Source of the DNA: Craspedostauros australis
Lineage: Eukaryota; Bacillariophyta; Bacillariophyceae; Mastogloiales; Achnanthaceae
Assembly (NCBI GenBank): GCA_026770025.1
Contig: JAMXDE010000061.1
Coordinates: 248,001 to 312,000 of the forward strand
DNA: 64,000 bases
Direction of reading: 5' to 3'
Below the pieces are notes generated by a model. The model saw nothing but the letters and a program-made list of their open reading frames with translations. It was not told where the DNA came from and ran no database searches. A program made the translations under genes and the position numbers. This document shows positions 40,221 to 50,750 of this stretch, piece after piece (within the stretch, counting starts at the first letter, position 1; the number at the start of each line of letters is the position of its first letter).

Positions 40221-43200
40221 CGATCCTTGTCTCTCCCGGCTTTCTATGTACCGGAGTCCTCAGTCAAGCTCATCAGCACCGCATGCCTCCTCAATGAATA
40301 CAAAGGGGAGAATATTGTCGTGGAAGCGAACAACATCCAGCTGAGCGGCATCCCTGGAAACAACGAACGAGGTCCCATCATCGCCCACAACAAGAAATCG
40401 AACAACCTTCCGACCTCACGTGCATATCGCACTGGCGACCTCATCGAACTCCCAGCGGCGCTCGCCACAACTGTAACTTCCGTGGCAGAGCAGAACCAAA
40501 ACCTGTCTCAACCGCAAAAGGAGCTGCTCAAGTGGCACTATCGACTCGGGCACCTCTCCTTCAGACGAGTGCAGTTCCTACTCCGATCCGGCGCCCTTGT
40601 CAACACTGAGGCATCACGGAAGATGCAAACAGCTGCCGCCCGCGTACAAGAATGCCCGTTGTGTGCGGCGTGCCAATTTGGCAAACAACACCGCAGAACC
40701 ACACCAGGCACAACGCAACACGCCGTACAAGACCGACAGGGTGTGATCAAAACGGATCACCTCTTCCCGGGTCAGCAGGTCTCAGTGGACCACTTCGTGG
40801 GACGCACTTTGGGCCGCCTCTTCACAGGAAGAGGCAAGTCCGATGCGTCGGAGATGTACAAGGGTGGCGCAATGTTCGTGGACCACGCGTCCGGCTACAT
40901 ACACGTGGAGCCAGTCGCATCCCTCACGACCCACGCTACGTTGGAAGCAAAGGAACGCTTCGAATCCATGTGCCGCGATGTGGGTGTGCCTGTGCGCTCG
41001 TACCTCTCGGACAACGCCACCACCTTTACATCGCCAGACTACGCCGAACACCTCAAACGGTTTCATCAAGTGCACCGCTTTGCTGGAGTCGGCGCCCACC
41101 ATCACAACGGAGTGGCCGAGCGCAGCATCCGCACGATCATCTCTATGGCACGAACAATGATGATGCATCAAAGCATTCATTGGCCTACGATGTTCGATGC
41201 CCAGCACTGGCCCATGGCCGTCGTCCATGCCGCTTACGTACACAACCGCGTACCAAGCGCAGCAACAGGACTCACGCCTTTGGATATTCTCTCGCGCACG
41301 CGCATGCCCCTGAAACAGCTACACAACCTACATGTGTGGGGCAGCCCCGTCTACGTCTTGAACAAGGCGCTCGGCGATGGCCGCAAGATACCAAGATGGG
41401 AACCACGTGGGGAGCGCTATGTAAACATGGGACTCTCCGCTCGCCACGCATCCACGGTTCCGCTGGTCCTCTCACCGAGGACAGGGTCAATCACACCACA
41501 ATTTCACGTTGTGTTTGACGATTGGTTCGCGACGATAGCGACTGATCTGGCTAATCTCCCAGACTACAATTCAACGGAATGGACGCACATGTTTGGCGAC
41601 ACTACGTATCAAATACCATTCGATGACGACGATGTCATTGCTATGGAAGAGCGGGACATCGAGCAAGAGGATGAAGCCGATCATCAGCGATTCCTTCCCT
41701 CACACGATGACGATCCACCAACAAAATTGTTGCCAGAAACGCCAAACACAAGAACCCCGATTGTGAATGAACAAAATGCACCAACTCACATTTTGAGGCA
41801 ACCCGTGACATCACACACGAAAACTGATGCCACTCCAATCGACCAAGTACAACCACCTCAGCAAATCAGCCGCTCGCCAACAACCATCGATATCAACAAG
41901 CCGATACCACCGATGCCGTCGACAGAGGGAGCCGGAGAAGATCCAGCAAGTCACGCTGAACCGTTGCCGCCAACAGAGGGAGTTGTCAACGACAACAGTA
42001 ACGACGACGTACAACCACCAATCGACTCTCCTCCGACTTCACCGCTGCGCAAACCCATCACCGCACAGACAGAGCAACCCACGACGAAGAAGGTAAAGCT
42101 ACCTCCACTGCGCCGCTCTGAACGCATCAACAAGCGCACACCACGAGAGCGACGGACCGTTGAGCGCCTCACCTACGACACCTTGGGCGGAAAAGTGGTT
42201 TGGGCCGACGACATCACACAACCATCCGAAACCAGCGCAAACGTAACCACTATCGCGACAAGTGAACCTAGCAAGGACCAAGCCGTGAAAGACATGAAGC
42301 ACGCTCTCCAAACCTGCCGCGCGACCCTTCAGCGCCACACAGCCCACACAGATGAGATAGTAACACAGAAGGCCCACGATCTGGTGCGCGACGCTGACTC
42401 CATGCTCCGAAATCTGGCGACAATCGACACCACCGAATTGACCTGGGAGGAACGACGTTGGGCGCAGGGCGACCTCGAGATGGAAAGGATGCTTCGCATC
42501 CAGCAACTTGAAATCCGAGCCAGGATGCGCAAGGAACAAGAAGAAGCGGCAGCCAGCAACGAGCACCACATCCTCATGATGAGCAATCACTCCGACTCGT
42601 CCTCGGAGGATGACGATCCACTTCCGGGCACCACAATGCGCCCCATCGACATCGGCCACCTTTGGCCACACCATGTCAACATCACTCGACACATCGGCCA
42701 TTACTTCGACCATGTAGTGCAATTTCGATTCCCGACGGAAGCCGCAAGGAGCCAGTGCGTTTACTACGCCATTCGCCGATTCGTCGATGCCGTCGAAGAA
42801 ATGCTCGAAACAGGCGAATACCACCTCCCCGTCTCATACTTCGGCTTCATACCAAGAACGCAAGGTCAGCGATACACTCTAGAACGGGCCATCGCCGCCA
42901 TGGAAAATGGCCTACGACCACCGGACGAAGACGAACGGGTGCAGGACTTCATGCGACGAGCGGGTTTCGCCTGGCACCTTATTACGCACGACGAGCGTTT
43001 TGAAATCGGCATACTGCACCTGCACATCCAACTCGGCGTCGCGCCGGAGGTACCACCGACAATCATGGCTCCGCCAAGCGAATTCGAACCGGCCGAACAC
43101 CGTGCCTCAGCTCCGACAAACGCTCATCTCCCACGACAACATGAAAATGACGAATCCGACGAACACTACGCGATGGCAGCAACCCTTGAGCACGATGGTG

Positions 43201-44894
43201 ACGACCACACCGACCACCACCGCGCCTTCATCACGTACGACTTGCTCAACTTCTTCACGACCGGGGGCGATCTCAGTATCTCGGATCGACACGTCAGCTA
43301 CAAGGCATCCAAGACCGATCCCGACACCCTCTCCTTCAGCGAGGCGATGAACGACGACAACAAACAAGAATGGATGGCGGCCGCACACAAAGAAATCCAT
43401 GACCTTACCAAAAAGGGGACTTGGATTGAGGTGCCAAAATCCACCGCTACTGACCGCATCTTCCCTGGCACGTGGGTGTTTCGGCGCAAGCGGATGCCCG
43501 ACGGCACGGTAAAGAAGTACAAGGGACGGTGGTGCTGCAGAGGCGACATGATGACTGAAACGGAAGCAACTTACGCCCCGGTCGTTGCCTGGTCCTCTGT
43601 TCGCGTCTTTCTCATCCTTTCCATTTTGCTTCGCTGGGTCACGACGTCAATTGATTTCTCAAACGCCTTCGTACAAGCCGACATCCATCGTCCGGTATAC
43701 CTACACCTTCCACGCGGATTCCGATCAACCAACGGACCCGATACATGCCTCAAGCTGATCAAAAGCCTCTACGGGTTAACTATAGCTCCCAAGCTATGGT
43801 ACCAACACCTTGTGCGTGCTCTCCTCGCGGAAGGATTCCACGCGTGTGATCAAGAACGGTGCCTGTTCATGCGCGATGGGATGATGATCGTCCTCTATGT
43901 GGACGATGCCGGCATTGCTTCGCGCACGGAAGAAGAAGCAGACGCATTCATTAAGTCCATGCGTAAGCGCGGATTTGATCTCACACGAGAAGGCACCTTC
44001 ACGGAGTTTCTGGGAATATCGCTACACAGAGATCCCAAGAACAACACCATCCACCTCAAACAAACCGGCCTCATCAACAAAATCATCGACGCCACAGGCA
44101 TGCAGAACTGCAAACCCAACGTGACACCCACAACACAACTTGCCCTTGGAACATCAATTGATCAACCTCCGATGAAGGAGGCATGGAACTACCGCTCCGT
44201 CGTTGGCATGCTACTCTACTTGACTACGAATACACGCCCCGACCTGGCCTTCGCCGTCTCTCAAGTGGCGCGATTCAGCAACGACCCTCGCCAGCCACAC
44301 GCAAAGGCAATCAAAATGATAGTACGCTACCTTCGCCACACCAACACCATGGGAACCATCGTGCGACCGACGGGTCAACTCAACCTGGAATGCTACGTTG
44401 ACGCCGATTTCGCAGGCCTGTACAAGCGCGAGGCCGACGACTCCCCAAACGCAGTACGCTCCCGCACAGGGTATGTTATCATCCTCGGCGGCTGCCCACT
44501 TGTGTGGAAATCGAAGCTGCAGACGGAAATTGCCTTGTCCACAATGGAATCGGAGTACGCCGCGCTGTCTCTCGCTATGCGCGCCCTCATCCCGATGCAA
44601 CAACTCATCAACGAAGTGAAAGCATCAACCAACCTCAACCAATCGCTGCAAACCAATATCCAATGCACAGTGTTTGAGGACAACGAGGCGTGTATCTCAT
44701 TGGCAACGAATCACAAGGTGACGGCACGAACCAAGCATTTCCTAACCAAATGGCACTTCTTCTGGCACTGGGTCAAGGAAGGTTTCATTCGGATCCTTCA
44801 CGTGCCGACACCCAACCAAATTGCCGACATCTTCACCAAGGGCCTCGCGCGGGACGCATTTGAGCATCTGCGCCGTATGCTCATGGGGTGGTGA
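40215..44894 (+). CDS. Outer Copia element unit 2: integrase, reverse transcriptase and RNase H region
   Basis: Translation is identical to 24010-28689, with the same HHCC finger, D-D-E core, extra domain before reverse transcriptase, YVDD and RNase H. Confidence 0.88.
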   Translation, partial: NPRSLSLPAFYVPESSVKLISTACLLNEYKGENIVVEANNIQLSGIPGNNERGPIIAHNKKSNNLPTSRAYRTGDLIELPAALATTVTSVAEQNQNLSQPQKELLKWHYRLGHLSFRRVQFLLRSGALVNTEASRKMQTAAARVQECPLCAACQFGKQHRRTTPGTTQHAVQDRQGVIKTDHLFPGQQVSVDHFVGRTLGRLFTGRGKSDASEMYKGGAMFVDHASGYIHVEPVASLTTHATLEAKERFESMCRDVGVPVRSYLSDNATTFTSPDYAEHLKRFHQVHRFAGVGAHHHNGVAERSIRTIISMARTMMMHQSIHWPTMFDAQHWPMAVVHAAYVHNRVPSAATGLTPLDILSRTRMPLKQLHNLHVWGSPVYVLNKALGDGRKIPRWEPRGERYVNMGLSARHASTVPLVLSPRTGSITPQFHVVFDDWFATIATDLANLPDYNSTEWTHMFGDTTYQIPFDDDDVIAMEERDIEQEDEADHQRFLPSHDDDPPTKLLPETPNTRTPIVNEQNAPTHILRQPVTSHTKTDATPIDQVQPPQQISRSPTTIDINKPIPPMPSTEGAGEDPASHAEPLPPTEGVVNDNSNDDVQPPIDSPPTSPLRKPITAQTEQPTTKKVKLPPLRRSERINKRTPRERRTVERLTYDTLGGKVVWADDITQPSETSANVTTIATSEPSKDQAVKDMKHALQTCRATLQRHTAHTDEIVTQKAHDLVRDADSMLRNLATIDTTELTWEERRWAQGDLEMERMLRIQQLEIRARMRKEQEEAAASNEHHILMMSNHSDSSSEDDDPLPGTTMRPIDIGHLWPHHVNITRHIGHYFDHVVQFRFPTEAARSQCVYYAIRRFVDAVEEMLETGEYHLPVSYFGFIPRTQGQRYTLERAIAAMENGLRPPDEDERVQDFMRRAGFAWHLITHDERFEIGILHLHIQLGVAPEVPPTIMAPPSEFEPAEHRASAPTNAHLPRQHENDESDEHYAMAATLEHDGDDHTDHHRAFITYDLLNFFTTGGDLSISDRHVSYKASKTDPDTLSFSEAMNDDNKQEWMAAAHKEIHDLTKKGTWIEVPKSTATDRIFPGTWVFRRKRMPDGTVKKYKGRWCCRGDMMTETEATYAPVVAWSSVRVFLILSILLRWVTTSIDFSNAFVQADIHRPVYLHLPRGFRSTNGPDTCLKLIKSLYGLTIAPKLWYQHLVRALLAEGFHACDQERCLFMRDGMMIVLYVDDAGIASRTEEEADAFIKSMRKRGFDLTREGTFTEFLGISLHRDPKNNTIHLKQTGLINKIIDATGMQNCKPNVTPTTQLALGTSIDQPPMKEAWNYRSVVGMLLYLTTNTRPDLAFAVSQVARFSNDPRQPHAKAIKMIVRYLRHTNTMGTIVRPTGQLNLECYVDADFAGLYKREADDSPNAVRSRTGYVIILGGCPLVWKSKLQTEIALSTMESEYAALSLAMRALIPMQQLINEVKASTNLNQSLQTNIQCTVFEDNEACISLATNHKVTARTKHFLTKWHFFWHWVKEGFIRILHVPTPNQIADIFTKGLARDAFEHLRRMLMGW

Positions 44895-44976
44895 GGGCAT
44901 CACAAATTGTGAACTGTTGATCGAACGATGGAGGTTTTTACACCGGGGACATGCTTCGCACTACGCCGAGAGGGAG

Positions 44977-45519
44977 AGTTGGGACAGACTAGCTCCGGGA
45001 CTGACTCGGGAATTGACTGTCCATTCCGCGTACACGGTACTCGGTACCCAATACCGATACTGTGATGAAAGGCTACCACACCCACGATGTGTAGTTGAAC
45101 TGCAATCCTTGCGTTGCTCGCCCTCCAGCTCATGCACCCCTGCCACCTGTCCACCTCGTCACCCTGCCGAACATGCATTTGTATTGAAGCATATCCATGC
45201 GGATGGATCAGCTACCGCTCTACGGGTGATGATACTGGAAGACTGTGTGTGTGGAGGATCACCACGGCATGCTGCTGCGCAACAAAGAACGGCTGAAGTA
45301 CGACAGCACGAACCCCACCTTTTTACTCGATCGTCCTATCAATAGTAAGCTTAACACATAAAACAAGCAATCAGAAACAATCTTCACAGCTTACTTCCAA
45401 GTTTACTACAGTTATACCATCGTCTGATACAGCTTTGCTTTCAACATCAAACGGCGTCAAAGCCGGTTGAAGGACAGATCATCCTCCTGACAACGTGCAG
45501 AAGACACGGAATACTAACT
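44977..45519 (+). repeat. Outer element LTR3 (543 bp)
   Basis: Right end of the array. Ends CTAACT and is followed at once by AAACC, the partner of 12564-12568. Confidence 0.9.
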
Positions 45520-45524
45520 AAACC
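45520..45524 (+). repeat. Target-site duplication, right (AAACC)
   Basis: Matches 12564-12568 and closes the array. Confidence 0.85.
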
Positions 45525-45916
45525 TTTGTGATGTTTCGCGTGCTTTGTCTCGTTGGCTCACCAATGCACAGCTCACTTGGACGACTACTAATACGACTAT
45601 CACTACTAATACTCTACGCGCATGCTCAACTATCTACATCCACTCACAAATACTCACAAATACACAGAGTCAGTACAAGAATAGCATACTGTTTCAGCAT
45701 TATCCTGCAAGACGTTTTAGTAGTACCATACCTCCCCTTTCAGCATCCCTGGCTGCGTGCTTCTCCCCCATTCCCCTTGATGCCATGCCAGCTGCGAATC
45801 CTGTCGTCGGTGTTATCTCCATACTTTTCTTCGTCCACTTTCACCTCCTCCGTGCCTTCTTCCATCAGTTTACCCAACGCTCTTTCTCAATCTACCCTCC
45901 CATTGTATCATGCCAA
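45525..45916. other. Spacer between array and the 3' end of the cyclase gene
   Basis: 392 bases of host DNA that were once joined to 12259-12563. It should hold the cyclase/PDE 3' UTR on the minus strand. Two short open frames on the plus strand have no recognisable content. Confidence 0.55.
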
Positions 45917-48900
45917 TTAAGTTAGCACACCATCAGCCTTGCTATCGCCGTTGCTATCATCGTTCTTGTCGTTGGTATCCACGGTGCTGCTGCTAGTGAT
46001 CATGTTCGCGCCAACACCGCCAGGAGACTCTTCGTCCTCCCGGATCCACCGTTCCACGATGCTTCGTCCTTTCTGCTTCCATTCCAATCGATTGTCGAAC
46101 GCATAGTCCAAGGCCTCGTCGCATGACACGCCGAACACACCGCATTCCTTCAGCTTCTGCGCGAGGGGGATGATGTTGTTGTCGAAGAACCAGAGCTCGC
46201 CTTCGTACCACTTCTCTGCCGGGTCCACGCTCGTTCTGCCGGCCCGGAACGCGGCTCGCATCTCACGGAACAGCCGATGGTTCCATTTCTGGTACACTGT
46301 CCAGTGCTGCATGGTGTGGGCGACGTCGGACGCCTGGATGAGATGCTCGATCACGATGGTGGCTCTCAGGTTAGCCGCCTCTTCATGCACCTCTCTCTGC
46401 GCCTCTTCGGTCAATGCCGCACCACCGATCGGAGACAGCAGCGACGTCGAGAACGCCTTCTCCCATCGTGAATCGCGGAAGCTCTTCAGCTCGGGATCGA
46501 ACACGTCCGTGGCCATCACGGCGTTCACCACCAGCTGGCGGAAACGCTGTATCTGGAGGTCCGACTTGAACATGCACCGTCGCAAGTCCTCGTAGTCGTG
46601 CGACATGAGCAGGTCCCAGGCGACGGAGATGGAGTTTTGCTCCGCCACGCTCTTGTTGTCGTAGAGGGAAGCCAGCTTCGCCTTCTCCTTCACCAGAACG
46701 CCGTTGGGCACGCCTGGGTGATCCACATCATGGATCAACGCGGAGAACACGAGCGCGAATTGAATCAAAGGGTCCGATGTCACGGCGTACGTGCAGCGGT
46801 TGATCGACATGGACACCGCGTCGTGGCTGGAACGGCTTTGGATGCTGCTTCTACCTGTGGAGTCATCGGGCGACAGCGGGCTGAGGACGCGTGACAGCAA
46901 CTTTCGCGTGGACATGGCCACGTGCGTTGCATGCTCGAAGTTGTGGAATGGGTTGGACTGGTGGAGGGATGCGAGCTGTCCCACGAACTGGCGCAGCTGC
47001 TGTTGCGCCTTGGCTGATATGCTGCCGGCCTGAGCGGAGGCGGACGGCGCCTTCTTGGATGACGAAAATGAGGCTCGTGGCGCTTTCGGAACAGCGATCT
47101 TGTCCACGATCTCGTTTCTTGGCATCGCCGTGATGGTTGAAAGTGGTGGCGGCGTCGGTGTCGGTGTCAGGGCTGGCGTCATTGCTGATGCCGGTGACCA
47201 TGTCTTTGACCGTCTTCCATGTCCGCTGCCAGACATGTGATCGATCGATCTGGATCCGCCTTGTGCATTATCGACAACGAGATCCTTCAGGAGCAGCAAC
47301 AGCAAATCAGCGTTCCAGTCGACCAACCGCTTGATCCTCGATTGCTCCCTTGCCTGTTGAGCCGATCCAGGAGTACCTTGTGCCTTCGCGCGCCGTTGCG
47401 ACGGTTGGTTCTGGTTCGCCCCCAACAAGCTGCCTTCAACGTTGGCGTTGCTGCCATCCTTGCCACTGTGCTTCGAAGAACCAACGCTGATGTCATCGCT
47501 TGCTCTTCCTCCAGTTGATGAGGCCACGTCATCGCCTCCCTGCAACCCGTCCGATGCAGCACCTAATGATGCCGCCGATGATATCACGGATCCCGCACCT
47601 CGAGGGTCCACCCAGTACGTCTGGATGTCACCCTTGCCCTTCGCCGTGACGATTTCCTCTCTCGGTGTGACCCATGATCCCTTCCCGCCGTCGACAATGA
47701 GATCTGCCGTCTTCTGCGTCACATGGATCCTGTTGGGCTTGCCCGTGCTTTCCATGCGGGCCGCTGTGTTGATCGTGTCACCAAATAGCTGGAAACGCGA
47801 CTTGTCTCCACGCAGCACACCAGCCGTCGTCGGACCGCTGTTGAGGCCGAACCTCATGCACAGATCGTTGGTGCCGGGGCCCAACGTCGTTGACAGCACC
47901 TTCGTCAGCTGGCTCATCTTCGATCTGCAGTCGTGGGCAAAACGGACCATCACGACGGCGTGGAATTTGCGTTCCGTCGGCAAACCGCAGACCGCGACGT
48001 AGGAATCCCCGATCGTCTCCACCTTGAAAACGCCGCGTTGACGAGCGATCTTGTCGAACGCGCCGTAGATGGCCTCCAAGAGAGTGAAGACTTGCTCCGG
48101 TTCTCTCGTCGAGCTCCAGGCCGTGAAGCCGACGATGTCGGCAATCATGACGGTTGTCGACGTGTAGAGTTCCGCAATTGGTCTGCCTTCGTAGCCGTGG
48201 TTGATGTCATCCATTGCATTCGAACCGTTCGTATTATCCGCCTCTCTCGCTGCGGAGGAGATCAACGAGGATGATCGATCATTGGTGGTGCTGCGTCTGC
48301 CTTGTGCTTGTATGCTGTCCCTCCTTTTCGTGCCATACGCAACGTCTTGGACAAGGTTCGAAAAGTTACGTGGTCGACTGCGCTTCTTGCCACTCTCCGC
48401 GTACAACCGGTCACGGACGTTGGCAGGGAAGAGCGATGATACCACCGCATTCGACTTTTCGGCCGAGGTGAGGATGGCGTTCTGCCGTTTGGCGACGAAG
48501 AAGTCGTACAGCATGAACGTCATGGATGTGATGAGGAAGATCGCTACAGCCATGACGGTGAACACGATGGGAAGGCTGGTGATGTGCTGATCCTGTAGCT
48601 CGTTTGTGGGGTAGATGCGGAATGTGTACGGGCAGAAGTCTTCGTCCAACGGCGGACCCGTGTAGGTGGAGTTGCGAATGCGGAAGGAGTCGAGGCTGGA
48701 GATCTGCGCCGAAAGTTCGAGGTCATCAAACTCGCGGCTGTGATGATCACCTCTTCCCAGGTACTTCACGTCTGGTCCAATGATCTCGTACGTGAATGTT
48801 GGTGCTGTTGCGAGTGGATGTAAATGTGCATGTGATGGACGAAGTGTAGAAGGCGAGACGAGACGATGAGTTGCTATACGTCGCTTTGCGAACAAGATGT

Positions 48901-50750
48901 GATACGCGCAATACGAGGAGAACCACAGATCCATTCATTCCTCCATTGCATGCCTGCATTCATTGCATGACGTACCACAATCATTGTCAATGACCACTGC
49001 GATGCCTGGTGATCCTTTTGGAAGAATATCACGCATCATGTCACGCCAGTAGAAGCTGGAGGCAAACGTTGCCACCAGTTCATCATTCTCTGGATCCGCC
49101 TGAATCTTATCGAAGGAGTTGAAGATGGGGAAGTAAATCTCAGCAGCAGGCTCCAACGGTTCCTCGTCCGGTGGGATGCGGTCCTTGTACCAAGATGCCA
49201 GATCTTGTGCGTCTTTGAGATCGGTCGCATTGTTACTGCAATACCAACGGGATGGCCAAAGAGAATGGTGTATGGAGTATCAGAGACAGTAAGAGAGAGA
49301 GAGAGAGAGTAGAAAGGCGTGTGTGAGTATGAGTCCAAATGAGCATGAAGGAAGGCAAACTTCAGTCCGACTGTACAAGACACGGTACTTACACGTCCGG
49401 TACCATGTACGGTTCGGTGATGGTGACTTTCCCGCTGTTGACCATGCTGTAATGAGCCTTCGTGTAATCCAACGTGAAATAATCGAAATTGTACGGTGGG
49501 TAGAATGGAACGATGGGATATGCATGCCAGGATGGCAGCATCAGTAGGCTGTGGCATGGAATACGCGGTGGTTGCAGAGAACAAGTGGCGCAGCGTGGTA
49601 CCATACGGATAGGATTGACATGCACAGCATTGGAATGTTAGACATTGGAACAATGCGCGTAGAACATATCATACCCGTAGAGCGAAGAGATGAGATGGAA
49701 AAAGATGTAGCAAAGCATGTGGATGAGTGGGTGAGCGAATGTCTGGAGTCAAATGGACAGAGTATCGAAACAAAAAGGTTCTTCTGGCGCCATTCCCAAA
49801 CGTGTACCCATCATCGTGGCTCCACGAACAGGAAGTCCTTGTTGTCACTGGATGAGCAGTTTGCTTCCTGAGTTGGACTGGAACTTCCCACAGAGTTGAC
49901 CAACTTACAGATCTTCGGGCCGGGGCACCCCGCCACCCTTATGAATTTCGTTGTTGGTGAAGTACTCAGTGTTGAGCGGGCCGTAGTAGTTGGTATCGGT
50001 CGCCATGATGCTGACAGTGTTGTCGACCCATTGGCGACCGGAAATCGCCGTGAAATTCTCCCACTTGGCACGCGTCTGACTCGTGATGAGCACGCACATG
50101 ACGAGGACCTTGATTCTCGAGGCACCGATGGTCTTTGCAGCCCGCACACCAAAGTCGCTGACGACGACGTTGGGCCATTCCTGGCTGGAGGAGTGCGCGG
50201 ACGCGACGACGTCTATGCTGAGCAGATCGACGGCTCCAAACGTCTGCTCCAAAATGTCACCCACATCCTCCAAGATCTTGCCACCATACTCGTCGAACTG
50301 TTCTTCGAAGTTGTTGCGTTCCTGCGAGCTGGTGTAGAAGTACACCAAGACAGCAAGGACCGTTGTGAGGACCACCAGGATGCCAACGACGATGCACTTG
50401 CATCCCTTGAGGGCGTTCGTCTCGTTCGTCGCTATGCCATCGTCCTGCGTTTGCTGTTGGAAGCCTGAAGCCATGGAGTCCGTGTCGTTGCGGCTTCCGC
50501 CAGAGCTGCTGACGCCGTCAGATCCCAGCATGGTGTTCGACTGCTTGTGCTTGTGGTTATGATTGTGGTTCGAGTCGTTCGGGGCATCGTCGGAGGTGCT
50601 GTCGTCATCGTGGGCCTTTCTGTGTGCAGACACCTCTTCATCGCTTGTGCTTTCCGCTGCGCCTGCTACACGGCTAGAAGATACCTGCTGCGGCGCCAGA
50701 GGAGATCCGAGTGGTGGATTCATACCGGTGACATTGCTTGGACTCATCAT
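45917..50750 (-). CDS. Receptor-type nucleotide cyclase fused to class I cyclic-nucleotide phosphodiesterase, four exons
   Basis: Exons in reading order are 50750-49909, 49548-49393, 49235-48976 and 48804-45917. Phases fit at all three junctions and give 1,381 residues. Residues 1-115 are a low-complexity cytosolic tail, with membrane segments at about 118-139 and 497-522. Between them lies a sensor domain resembling the extracellular parts of other diatom receptor cyclases (YPPYNFDYF, AEIYFPIF, FTYEIIGPDVKYLG). The class III cyclase domain (about 630-815) has metal Asp in IADIVGFT, VETIGDSYV, and NTAAR. The Glu of VETIGD favours GTP, but the second purine position is Gln (RFQLFGD), so cGMP is likely, not proven. 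The class I PDE domain (about 1010-1360) has HNFEHATH and ALIHDVDHPG metal motifs. The protein would make and destroy a cyclic nucleotide at a membrane. Confidence 0.92.
48805..48975 (-). other. Intron 3 of the cyclase/PDE gene
   Basis: 171 bases, donor TGTG|GTACGT and acceptor CAACAG|CACC on the minus strand, phase 1. It has no in-frame stop, so it can be mistaken for coding sequence. Confidence 0.8.
49236..49392 (-). other. Intron 2 of the cyclase/PDE gene
   Basis: 157 bases, donor GACGT|GTAAGT and acceptor TTGCAG|TAAC on the minus strand, phase 2. Contains a GA/CT microsatellite near 49291-49308. Confidence 0.85.
49549..49908 (-). other. Intron 1 of the cyclase/PDE gene
   Basis: 360 bases, donor GATCT|GTAAGT and acceptor CCACAG|CCTA on the minus strand, phase 2. 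The joined protein reads RPEDLLLMLPSWH. Confidence 0.82.

Larger units (their letters stand above)
12569..45519 (+). mobile_element. Tandem array of two nested Copia LTR retrotransposons (LTR-body-LTR-body-LTR)
   Basis: Three outer LTRs (12569, 28772, 44977) separate two bodies, each with the same inner element inserted at the same base. The period is 16,203 and 16,205 bp; the 2-bp difference lies in a GA tract of an inner LTR. Only one pair of AAACC duplications is present, at the outermost ends. The units are nearly identical: the two outer reading frames match fully in translation and the inner one differs at a single residue. This points to a recent unit duplication rather than separate insertions. 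Confidence 0.9.
28772..45519 (+). mobile_element. Outer Copia element, unit 2 (carries the inner element)
   Basis: Second copy of the nested unit with the same order, same inner junction and near-perfect identity to unit 1. One visible break, the inner insertion. It shares LTR2 with unit 1 and ends with LTR3. Confidence 0.88.

Noticed and set aside
48805-48934. Continuous open frame that extends the last cyclase/PDE exon to 48934
   Set aside because: It reads through an intron with no in-frame stop. The splice sites give correct phase with upstream exons, and the extra residues do not resemble the family.
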